5,138 bases of DNA from Ruminococcus sp. (GTDB lineage Bacteria; Bacillota; Clostridia; Oscillospirales; Ruminococcaceae): the NCBI GenBank assembly GCA_017544125.1, contig JAFYET010000084.1, forward strand, positions 1-5,138, read 5' to 3'. The notes under the pieces are model-generated. The model did no database searches and was not told the origin of the DNA. It saw only the letters and a list, made by a program, of their open reading frames with translations. Position 1 is the first letter of the stretch; the number at the start of each line of letters is the position of its first letter. Shown piece by piece: positions 1 to 5,138 of the stretch. The position numbers were made by a program, and so were the translations under genes.

Positions 1-408
1 GATAAGTACGCTGTTGAAGGGCCGCACTATTTCCCTGATGATATGCTCACCGACCAGCCCGAAAAGGTAATAATGGCAGAGATAATCAGAGAAAAGGCAC
101 TCAATAACCTCAACGAAGAGATACCCCACGGCATAGCTGTAACTATCGAGAGCCTTGATGAGCGTGATTCAAAGTCGGGCGAGGCAATTCTTGACATAGA
201 GGCTACCGTTTTCTGCGAGAGAGAATCGCATAAGAGGATAGTTATCGGCAAGGGCGGCAATATGCTCAAAAAGATAGGCTCTGACGCAAGGGAGGAGCTG
301 GAGGAGTTCTTCCGGATAAAAGTCAACCTCAAGCTCTGGGTCAAGGTCAAGGAAGGCTGGCGCAACAGGGAAGGCATGATAAGGAATTTCGGGCTTTCCT
401 TAAAATAA
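1..408 (+). CDS. era: GTPase Era, C-terminal part (5' end outside window)
   Basis: This is the C-terminal 135 residues of Era, an essential GTPase that binds the 3' end of 16S rRNA and assists 30S subunit maturation at the membrane/ribosome. Frame 1 is open from the first base to TAA at 406-408. The G domain lies upstream of the window. What is visible is the linker with the conserved '[19 protein letters not shown]' type sequence, where 'TDQP' and 'EIIREK' are Era hallmarks. The KH domain follows, with its RNA-binding GxxG loop written as IGKGGNM (GKGG at 247-258), and then the typical ending [10 protein letters not shown]. The C-terminus has the usual length for the family. The ATG at 43 is an internal Met, not a start, because homologous sequence continues upstream of it. 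It is the first visible gene of the era-yqzL-recO-mutS2 block. Confidence 0.96.
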   Translation, partial: DKYAVEGPHYFPDDMLTDQPEKVIMAEIIREKALNNLNEEIPHGIAVTIESLDERDSKSGEAILDIEATVFCERESHKRIVIGKGGNMLKKIGSDAREELEEFFRIKVNLKLWVKVKEGWRNREGMIRNFGLSLK

Positions 409-459
409 CATACATAATCACAGATAAAACTGCCAAGACTAATAATACATACCACTCAG

Positions 460-467
460 AAAGGCGG
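460..467 (+). promoter_or_regulatory. Ribosome binding site of the yqzL-like gene
   Basis: AAAGGCGG ends 7 nt before the ATG at 475. It is a near-consensus Shine-Dalgarno site and the main support for treating the short ORF that follows as a real gene. The rest of the gap between era and this gene (409-459) shows no terminator-like structure and no convincing promoter. Confidence 0.65.
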
Positions 468-474
468 TCGTATT

Positions 475-612
475 ATGGATCACTGGCAGGAATTCTTAAA
501 GACGGGGCTTGTTTCCGATTATCTTAACTATAAGCTGAAGGAAGAGAAAAGCGATGGCAAAAAACCTGATAAAATTCAAGGGTCTGATAATCAAGGAAAA
601 GAGAATAGGTGA
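475..612 (+). CDS. YqzL-like small protein (45 aa), overlapping recO
   Basis: This 45-codon ORF begins at ATG 475 and ends at TGA 610-612. Residues 1-25 carry the pattern W4-x2-F7-x2-T10-G11-x4-Y16-L17-x-Y19-K20. This matches my recollection of the YqzL family, small Bacillota proteins of unknown function typically encoded between era and recO, so both sequence and position agree. No catalytic residues or membrane segment are seen. A good Shine-Dalgarno stands 7 nt upstream. From about residue 27 onward the coding sequence overlaps the start of recO in another frame by 59 nt. That tail is Lys/Asp/Gly/Asn-rich and probably unstructured, and the conserved part ends before the overlap begins. 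Translation through the overlap may couple this gene to recO. The identification as a gene is fairly secure; the family assignment is from memory. Confidence 0.78.
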   Translation: MDHWQEFLKTGLVSDYLNYKLKEEKSDGKKPDKIQGSDNQGKENR

Positions 613-1333
613 TAACAAGCTCATAGTTGTGCTGACAAAGGAGCTGGGCGTTATAAGCATCTACTGCCGTGGCGGCTTCAAGCCTCAGTCGAAGAACTTA
701 GGTGCTACACAGCTGTTTTCCTACTCTGAGTTCTGCGTCGATGAAAAGACCGAGGCAAACGGGCAGAAGCGCTATTACCTTGACAGCAGCACATCTGATA
801 CTATATTTTACAGGATAAGGCTCGATGTTATAAGCTCGGCACTTGCAAGCTATATCGCCGAGCTGCTCAATTACTGCGGCATTGCCGAGCAAAACAACGG
901 CGAGGTGCTGCGCCTTACCCTTAATACCTACTACTCACTCAACAGCGACAGGCAGCCCCCCGAGCTTTTAAAGTCGATATACGAGCTGCGGCTGCTCTGC
1001 GAGATAGGTTACAGACCTAATCTTGTTGCCTGCAATAAGTGCTACCTCTATGAATCTGATTCGATGCACTTTAACATAAAAACAGGCAAGCTGCTTTGTG
1101 ATGACTGTATAAGCGATGAAGACAGAAATAACGGCTATGACTTTGTTTTTGATAAGAATATGCTATACATCGTGCGCTATATCATGCTCAGCGATTATGA
1201 TGAGCTGTTCAGCTTCAAGCTGTCAGACAATGCACAGAAAAAGCTCACCAAGTTCTCTGAGAGCTTTGTGAGCTACTATATAAAGGCAAAGTTCGTATCC
1301 CGTGATTTCTTTAAAATGATGAACCTGGTATGA
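554..1333 (+). CDS. recO: DNA repair protein RecO
   Basis: RecO is the recombination mediator that, with RecR (and RecF), loads RecA onto SSB-coated single-stranded DNA during gap repair in the cytoplasm. The 259 residues are the normal family length. The N-terminal OB-fold (about 1-80) has the characteristic pattern G-L-I-I-K-E-K-R-I-G-D-N-K-L ... T-K-E-L-G followed by a basic 'RGGFKPQSK' stretch. A helical domain follows (about 85-155). A zinc site with four cysteines is intact: C160-x2-C163 and C182-x2-C185. The chosen start ATG 554 puts the family's N-terminal motif in the usual position; a modest AAGGA (538-542) lies 11 nt upstream, inside the preceding small gene, suggesting translational coupling. 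The stop TGA at 1331-1333 overlaps the ATG of a possible 11-codon ORF leading to mutS2. Confidence 0.96.
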   Translation: MAKNLIKFKGLIIKEKRIGDNKLIVVLTKELGVISIYCRGGFKPQSKNLGATQLFSYSEFCVDEKTEANGQKRYYLDSSTSDTIFYRIRLDVISSALASYIAELLNYCGIAEQNNGEVLRLTLNTYYSLNSDRQPPELLKSIYELRLLCEIGYRPNLVACNKCYLYESDSMHFNIKTGKLLCDDCISDEDRNNGYDFVFDKNMLYIVRYIMLSDYDELFSFKLSDNAQKKLTKFSESFVSYYIKAKFVSRDFFKMMNLV

Positions 1334-1365
1334 AAGGAGTGTGCCGCATAAGGCGCATTAAATGA
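1330..1365 (+). other. Possible 11-codon bridging ORF between recO and mutS2
   Basis: An ATG at 1330-1332 overlaps the recO stop (ATGA), opens an 11-codon frame (peptide MKGVCRIRRIK) and ends at TGA 1363-1365, which overlaps the mutS2 start codon at 1362-1364. Ribosomes finishing recO could re-initiate here and be delivered exactly to the mutS2 start. It has no Shine-Dalgarno of its own, and such a short frame can arise by chance, so this is a candidate rather than a called gene. The peptide is basic, with no recognisable motif. Confidence 0.25.
1334..1359 (+). promoter_or_regulatory. mutS2 translation initiation region: strong SD plus hairpin
   Basis: The strong Shine-Dalgarno AAAGGAG (1333-1339) lies 22 nt before the mutS2 ATG, too far for normal use. 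Between them TGTGCC (1340-1345) can pair with GGCGCA (1352-1357) around a 6-nt loop, one pair being a G-U wobble. Two weaker pairs (1338-1359, 1339-1358) could extend it. Folding the 18-nt core would bring the Shine-Dalgarno to about 4 nt from the ATG, whereas extension into 1338-1339 would partly hide it. An alternative is that the weaker AAGG at 1350-1353, 8 nt from the ATG, is used directly. The sequence cannot tell these apart. Confidence 0.4.
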
Positions 1366-3746
1366 ATAAATATTTTGAAACACTTGAACTACATAAAATA
1401 CTGCAAAAGCTGAGCGAGCTTTGCTCAAACGCCGCATCAAAGCAGCAGGCGCTCACACTTGCGCCCTCAAACGACCTTGATACGGTAGTGCGTGAAGTCT
1501 CGCTTACAGATAATGCCCTGAGCCTTGCTATACAGTACGGCACACCGCATTTTATAAACTTTATTGATATAACGGCTATTGTCAGGCACGCAGATAACGG
1601 CGGTGAGCTGACGCTTAAAGAGCTTATCGAGATAAGGCGCTTTCTTTATCAGATAAGGGTGCTTGATGAGTGGCACTCACAGCTGAAGGAAGAATGCGGG
1701 CTTGAATTCCTGTTTGAGATGCTTTATCCTGACAGGTATCTCGAACAGCGGCTCGATGTATCAATTATCGATGAAAACAACCTTGCCGATGAAGCCAGCA
1801 GTGAGCTTGCATCTATAAGGCGAAAGATAGCAAGTGCCGAGCTGAAAATCAGAGAAACGCTTGATAAGATGATACGCTCAGCCTCCACTCAGAAATACTT
1901 GCAGGAGGCGATAGTCACCATTCGTGACGGAAGATACTGCCTGCCTGTAAAGACCGAGCACAAGGGCAGCATCAGCGGTATGGTGCATGATACTTCGGCA
2001 AGCGGCAATACGCTGTTTATCGAGCCTGCCGCTGTTGTTGAAGCAAATAATGAGATAAGGATACTGCGTGGGCGTGAGCTTGACGAGATAAGACGTATAA
2101 TCAAGGAATTCTCATTTGAGATAGCCACACAGGGCGAAAAGCTCGTATCGAGCTTTGAGGCGGCTGTCAAGCTCAATGTCTATTTCTCAAAGGCTAATCT
2201 TGCCGCCGATATGCGTGCCTGCAAGCCCGAGATAGGCGATGACGGCATTATCATACTAAATAAGGCAAGACACCCGCTCATAGACCCCAAAAGCGTTGTG
2301 CCTGTTGACTTTACGATAGGTGAGGGCTACAGCTCACTTATTATAACAGGTCCTAACACAGGCGGTAAAACGGTCGTATTAAAGACAGTGGGGCTGCTCA
2401 CACTCATGACGATGTGCGGGCTGCTGATACCTGTTTCTGACGGCAGCAGGATATCTGTTTTCCACGATATTCTTGTGGATATAGGCGATAAGCAATCGAT
2501 CGAGATGAGCCTTTCTACATTCTCGTCGCATATGAACAGGGTAGTTGAGATACTTGAAACGGCTGATTTCCAGAGCCTTGTGCTTATAGATGAGCTGGGC
2601 TCGGGCACTGACCCTGTGGAGGGTGCGGCACTTGCCGTTGCTATAATCGAAAAGCTCCGTCAGAAGGGCGCTACGCTCGTTACCACCACACATTATCAGG
2701 AACTGAAGATGTATGCTATCGACACAGAGAGGGTAGAAAACGCCTCGTGCGAGTTTGACGTTAATACCCTTATGCCTACATATAAGCTGATAGTCGGCAC
2801 GCCGGGCAAATCAAATGCTTTTGCCATTTCAAAGCGCTTGGGGCTTGATGATGATATCATAGCCCACGCAAAAGAGCTTGTGACTGATGAGAACAGGCGT
2901 TTTGAAGCAATAATAGACAATCTTGACAAGCTGAGGAGCGAGCTTGAAGAAAACAAGCGCAAGACCGATGCCGACAGAAAAGCTGCCGAAAGATTAAGAG
3001 CCGAGATAGAAAAGGAAAAGCAGGAGCTCGCACAAAGGCGTGAGCAGGAGCTTGAAAAGGCAAGAGCCGAGGCGCAGAGCATTGTAAACCGTGTGCAGCG
3101 TGAGAGTCAGGCACTCGTTGAAGAGCTTGACAAGGTGAGAAAAGCCAAGGAGAGCGAGGAATTCTCAAAGCTCGCACTCGAAGCAAGGCAGAAGCAGCGC
3201 TCGTCAATGAACAAGCTCTATTTAGAGGCAAACCCTGTTATTTCCAAGGACGATGACAGTTATGTGCTGCCAAGACCGCTCAAAAAGGGCGACAATGTAA
3301 TAATCGCCGAATCGGGGCGCAAGGGGATAGTTGTAAACCCGCCCGATGCCAAGGGTATGTGCTTTGTGCAGGTAGGCGTTATGAAAACAAAGCTCGATGT
3401 CAAAAAGCTGCGCCTTGTAGAAAAACAGCAGGACACCAAACAGCCCAAAAAGAGAGGTACAGTATCTACCAAGGGTGTTGAGAGCCGCATGACAAGGCGT
3501 GTCAGCACAGAGCTTGACATAAGGGGCTATGCTTCAGACGACGGCATATATGCAGTTGATAATTTCCTCGATGCAGCCGTTATGTCGGGCATATCGCTTG
3601 TGACTATAATCCACGGCAAAGGCACAGGCGTGCTCAAAAACGCCGTAAGAGCGCATCTCAAGCGCCACCCACAGGTCAAGAGCGCCCGCCCGGGGCTTTA
3701 CGGCGAAGGCGAGGACGGGGTCACTGTGGTGGAGTTGAAGAAATAA
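1362..3746 (+). CDS. mutS2: MutS2 family ATPase/endonuclease with Smr domain
   Basis: MutS2 is a MutS-related ATPase that lacks the mismatch-recognition domain. In different bacteria it has been tied to suppression of homologous recombination and, in Bacillus subtilis, to splitting collided ribosomes. The 794 residues are full length. The N-terminal core/lever region (about 1-310) starts with the typical 'TLELHKILQKL' and includes 'VHDTSASGNTLFIEP' (208-222). The ATPase has Walker A TGPNTGGKT (329-337, K336), the LSTFSSHM motif (384-391), Walker B with D410-E411 leading into GSGTDP, and the H-loop TTTHY (H444). A highly charged coiled coil spans about 505-615, followed by a small beta domain (about 638-686). 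The C-terminal Smr nuclease domain has LDIRG (718-722) and HGKGTGVLK (751-759). No key residue is missing. A TAA codon directly precedes the ATG, so no longer start in frame is possible. It is separated from recO by 28 nt and is probably co-transcribed. Confidence 0.97.
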   Translation: MNKYFETLELHKILQKLSELCSNAASKQQALTLAPSNDLDTVVREVSLTDNALSLAIQYGTPHFINFIDITAIVRHADNGGELTLKELIEIRRFLYQIRVLDEWHSQLKEECGLEFLFEMLYPDRYLEQRLDVSIIDENNLADEASSELASIRRKIASAELKIRETLDKMIRSASTQKYLQEAIVTIRDGRYCLPVKTEHKGSISGMVHDTSASGNTLFIEPAAVVEANNEIRILRGRELDEIRRIIKEFSFEIATQGEKLVSSFEAAVKLNVYFSKANLAADMRACKPEIGDDGIIILNKARHPLIDPKSVVPVDFTIGEGYSSLIITGPNTGGKTVVLKTVGLLTLMTMCGLLIPVSDGSRISVFHDILVDIGDKQSIEMSLSTFSSHMNRVVEILETADFQSLVLIDELGSGTDPVEGAALAVAIIEKLRQKGATLVTTTHYQELKMYAIDTERVENASCEFDVNTLMPTYKLIVGTPGKSNAFAISKRLGLDDDIIAHAKELVTDENRRFEAIIDNLDKLRSELEENKRKTDADRKAAERLRAEIEKEKQELAQRREQELEKARAEAQSIVNRVQRESQALVEELDKVRKAKESEEFSKLALEARQKQRSSMNKLYLEANPVISKDDDSYVLPRPLKKGDNVIIAESGRKGIVVNPPDAKGMCFVQVGVMKTKLDVKKLRLVEKQQDTKQPKKRGTVSTKGVESRMTRRVSTELDIRGYASDDGIYAVDNFLDAAVMSGISLVTIIHGKGTGVLKNAVRAHLKRHPQVKSARPGLYGEGEDGVTVVELKK

Positions 3747-3764
3747 GTTTTTATTTCATATAAT
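3735..3764 (+). promoter_or_regulatory. Possible sigma-A-type promoter before the 3781 gene
   Basis: A perfect -10 hexamer TATAAT (3759-3764) stands 18 nt after TTGAAG (3735-3740), which matches TTGACA at four of six positions. It lies at the boundary where the GC-richer housekeeping block gives way to AT-rich genes, so a separate promoter would be reasonable. Against it, the predicted transcription start (around 3771) would fall within or just before the Shine-Dalgarno, leaving a leader of about 10 nt, and AT-rich gaps often contain TATAAT by chance. Confidence 0.35.
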
Positions 3765-3768
3765 AAAC

Positions 3769-3774
3769 AGGTGA
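3769..3774 (+). promoter_or_regulatory. Ribosome binding site of the 3781 gene
   Basis: AGGTGA lies 6 nt upstream of the ATG at 3781 and matches the 3' half of the consensus AGGAGGTGA. It supports the chosen start and indicates that the unrecognised gene is translated. Confidence 0.6.
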
Positions 3775-3780
3775 TAGGTA

Positions 3781-4224
3781 ATGACCGTAAATCGTAAAAA
3801 CAGAGTTCTGATAATTACATTGTTAGTGTTATCTATCTTAACGGCGTGTATAGTGGTATGCTTTGATCACAGCATAGAATTTAAAGAAATAGCTAACGGC
3901 AAGCTCGCTTCTGACAGTAGCGAATACGTATACTATGAGATAGTACGTGAAAATGATCTATCCGACATCTACAGATTCTCTGATGATATTTCAGAATATG
4001 ATTTTGATTTTGACAATCATAGTTACATTATCTCGTTCAATTATGAAATAGTTGATTTATCGTATTCTTTGATATCGGGACCGATTTTTCATAGTTATGA
4101 TCACTATGTTCCGAATGTCCGGCTATTGAGCACTAATGATAGTCTATGCCATATCTATGAGATACCTAAAATCAATATAGATATTGATCCTGATGATTAT
4201 AAGAGGAATGTTTCTTTTGTATGA
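3781..4224 (+). CDS. Uncharacterised anchored or lipid-modified surface protein (147 aa)
   Basis: I do not recognise this protein. It has a basic N-terminus (R5-K6-N7-R8) followed by a hydrophobic segment at about 9-28, so it is probably exported and membrane-attached. Within that segment L20-T21-A22-C23 fits a lipobox. However, the residues after C23 (IVVCF) are still hydrophobic, which is unusual for a mature lipoprotein, so an uncleaved membrane anchor is an equal possibility. The rest (about 30-147) is predicted extracellular, acidic and rich in Asp, Tyr and Ser, with alternating short beta-like runs (YVYYEIV, HSYIISFNYEIV, HIYEIPKINIDI). No catalytic motif is visible. A good Shine-Dalgarno precedes the ATG. 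The stop overlaps the next gene's start by 4 nt (ATGA), so the two are very likely translationally coupled and work together or in the same place. Its base composition is clearly AT-richer than mutS2. Confidence 0.8.
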   Translation: MTVNRKNRVLIITLLVLSILTACIVVCFDHSIEFKEIANGKLASDSSEYVYYEIVRENDLSDIYRFSDDISEYDFDFDNHSYIISFNYEIVDLSYSLISGPIFHSYDHYVPNVRLLSTNDSLCHIYEIPKINIDIDPDDYKRNVSFV

Positions 4225-4742
4225 ATACCAAAAAGGTTTTTATATGCATATTGATATCGCTCACTCTGCTTTTTGTATCATGCGGTAACACTGATAATAA
4301 AGACCCGAATGAGGAAGCTATACAAACCGGTGAGGATATAATTAAGTGCATAAAAAGCCAAAACGCAAATGAAATAAAGGATATGTTTTGCAGCTATGTG
4401 TTAAGTTATAAGAAAAACATTGAGAAAGAGATAGAGTCTGCATTTGCATTTATTGACGGCGAGATCGTGTCATATGATGAGCCGTTCCCGATGACAGTGG
4501 GCAGTCAAAAAGCCAAGAGCTACGGCGCACGCATTGACAATGTCAAAACGGATAAGGGAACTACATATACCATATCGTTCCATGGAGAGTTCAGAAATGA
4601 AAACGATAAAAGCGTCGAGGGTGTGCGCTATATCAAAATAATTAACGAGACTAAAAAAGCTCATTCATCCGACAAAATAGAGTATATGGCAGAGATAGGG
4701 TTATACGAGTTTTCTAAAGAGAAAATGGATGAGATATTTTAA
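4221..4742 (+). CDS. Small lipoprotein, DUF5104-like (173 aa)
   Basis: A signal peptide with K4-K5, a hydrophobic core (about 6-19) and a lipobox-like F18-V19-S20-C21 followed by G-N-T-D-N-K predicts a type II signal peptide and a lipoprotein attached to the outer face of the membrane. The mature part starts with a helical region (about 30-80), in which 'GEDIIKCIKSQNANEIKDMF' is followed by 'EKEIESAFAFIDGEIVSYDE'. A beta-rich half follows (about 95-165; 'TYTISFHGEFRNENDKSVEGVRYIKII'). This layout (helices, then F-x-x-G-x-I/V-x-S-Y, then strands ending in a G-V-R/I-x-I segment) resembles the DUF5104 lipoproteins of Ruminococcus and relatives. That resemblance is from memory and the function of the family is unknown. 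The fold suggestion, an NTF2-like ligand-binding shape, is inference. The start ATG lies within the ATGA overlap with the preceding gene; no strong Shine-Dalgarno is evident, which fits coupled translation. Confidence 0.82.
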   Translation: MNTKKVFICILISLTLLFVSCGNTDNKDPNEEAIQTGEDIIKCIKSQNANEIKDMFCSYVLSYKKNIEKEIESAFAFIDGEIVSYDEPFPMTVGSQKAKSYGARIDNVKTDKGTTYTISFHGEFRNENDKSVEGVRYIKIINETKKAHSSDKIEYMAEIGLYEFSKEKMDEIF

Positions 4743-4756
4743 TCGTTTTGATGATC

Positions 4757-4792
4757 TTCAGCAGCATAGATTATTCGTTCTATGCTGCTGAA
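4757..4792 (+). repeat. Perfect 14-bp inverted repeat (hairpin) between two genes
   Basis: TTCAGCAGCATAGA (4757-4770) and its exact reverse complement TCTATGCTGCTGAA (4779-4792) flank an 8-nt loop. It starts 14 nt after the stop of the lipoprotein gene and ends 33 nt before the next ATG. A stem this long and perfect in an intergenic gap is most likely a transcript end or a processing/stability element. It is not followed by a run of T on either strand (TGTGTTCC follows on the plus strand), so it is not a canonical intrinsic terminator. It may be a leaky terminator, a barrier to 3' exonucleases, or a dispersed palindromic repeat. Confidence 0.8.
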
Positions 4793-4811
4793 TGTGTTCC
4801 TAAAAACAACA

Positions 4812-4817
4812 AGAGGA
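4812..4817 (+). promoter_or_regulatory. Ribosome binding site of the 4826 gene
   Basis: AGAGGA ends 8 nt before ATG 4826. It selects this start; a TTG at 4823-4825 is in frame immediately before the ATG and is less likely to be used. It supports the reality of the truncated gene downstream. Confidence 0.6.
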
Positions 4818-4825
4818 AATCATTG

Positions 4826-5138
4826 ATGAAAAAGCGTTACAATGTATTTATTACTATTCAACTGATATGGAGTGTGTTTGCCTGCGTTTGGGTATTTGTT
4901 AATGGAAGAAACTCTGCCGACAAAGCACCCGAGAGCCTATTTATTATAGGTGCTATTGTAATGGGCACCATATTATTTGTTAATTTGCAGCCAATGCTTA
5001 AGCAGCAAAAATCTTCAAGCACGGCACGTATGATACTGGTGATCGGTTATGTTGTGGTGTTCACAGCTAATCTTCAATCATTAAAAGAGAGATTTGATCT
5101 ATTATCTATCTCTTGTCTTATACTGTCGATTGCAGGTA
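4826..5138 (+). CDS. Multi-spanning membrane protein, 3' end outside window
   Basis: The frame from ATG 4826 stays open for 104 codons to the window edge and has a good Shine-Dalgarno. The N-terminus is basic (KKRY), followed by hydrophobic segments at about 7-25, 38-54 and 69-82, and the start of a fourth at about 92-104. The loops are short and polar: 'NGRNSADKAPES' between segments 1 and 2, and 'KQQKSSSTAR' between 2 and 3. The positive charges at the N-terminus and in the second loop predict that both face the cytoplasm. I recognise no family from this portion and see no catalytic motif. It follows the DUF5104-like gene on the same strand, across an 83-nt gap that contains the strong hairpin, so it may be only partly co-transcribed with it. 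Confidence 0.75.
   Translation, partial: MKKRYNVFITIQLIWSVFACVWVFVNGRNSADKAPESLFIIGAIVMGTILFVNLQPMLKQQKSSSTARMILVIGYVVVFTANLQSLKERFDLLSISCLILSIAG

Noticed and set aside
27..455. 142-codon open frame on the minus strand opposite era
   Set aside because: It lies antisense to the well-supported Era KH domain and has a Ser/Leu/Ile-rich translation typical of an antisense shadow; no family resemblance.
409..474. Gap between era and the yqzL-like gene checked for a terminator or promoter
   Set aside because: No stem with a T-run and no spaced -35/-10 pair that I would defend.
1341..1361. GTG-started six-codon frame whose TAA abuts the mutS2 ATG
   Set aside because: The Shine-Dalgarno AAAGGAG ends only 1 nt before the GTG, too close for initiation. 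The ATG-started frame at 1330 is the better explanation for a linker.
2696..3231. Two overlapping minus-strand open frames (128 and 124 codons) opposite mutS2
   Set aside because: They mirror the Glu/Lys/Arg-rich coiled coil of MutS2, which yields long Ser/Phe/Leu/Ala-rich antisense frames. They overlap each other and have no supporting features.
3740..3757. 7-bp inverted repeat GAAATAA/TTATTTC around the mutS2 stop codon
   Set aside because: The stem is almost all A-T with a 4-nt loop and no U-tract after it, too weak to call a terminator.
4090..4108. CATAGT/ACTATG inverted repeat
   Set aside because: Only 6 bp with a 7-nt loop, inside coding sequence of AT-rich composition; expected by chance.
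1..5138. CRISPR array, tRNA/rRNA, insertion sequence or phage genes
   Set aside because: No regularly spaced direct repeats, no tRNA cloverleaf or rRNA core sequence, and no transposase or integrase motif seen on either strand.

Overview
The window looks like a chromosomal segment from a low-to-mid GC member of the Clostridia (Bacillota), most likely a Ruminococcus-type Oscillospiraceae. The grounds are the gene order era - yqzL-like - recO - mutS2, the presence of a MutS2 with a Smr domain, strong purine-rich Shine-Dalgarno sites, heavy use of AGG/ATA codons, and a small lipoprotein resembling the DUF5104 family common in ruminococci. The genus is an inference from pattern memory; no database was consulted. 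All supported genes lie on the plus strand.

Left part (1-3746): a compact housekeeping block. It opens with the C-terminal 135 residues of the GTPase Era (KH domain). A small 45-codon YqzL-like gene follows, and its 3' end overlaps recO by 59 nt. Next come a full-length RecO with an intact four-cysteine zinc site and a full-length 794-residue MutS2 with Walker A, Walker B, H-loop and C-terminal Smr motifs. The era-yqzL gap is 66 nt, yqzL and recO overlap, and the recO-mutS2 gap is 28 nt, with no terminator-like structure between them, so they probably form one transcription unit. They combine ribosome biogenesis (Era) with recombinational repair (RecO) and MutS2, which is linked to recombination control and to rescue of collided ribosomes.

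Right part (3747-5138): an AT-richer stretch of accessory genes for the cell surface. A 147-residue anchored or lipidated protein of unknown function overlaps by 4 nt (ATGA) a 173-residue DUF5104-like lipoprotein. A perfect 14-bp inverted repeat follows, and then a multi-spanning membrane protein cut off by the window edge. Nothing here identifies their function.

The window is mostly ordinary. The best candidates for a second look are the recO-mutS2 junction (a possible 11-codon bridging ORF and a hairpin between a strong Shine-Dalgarno and the mutS2 start), the strong hairpin at 4757-4792 that lacks a U-tract, and the uncharacterised protein pair at 3781-4742. I found no tRNA, rRNA, CRISPR array, insertion sequence or convincing riboswitch, and no gene-free stretch longer than 300 bases.
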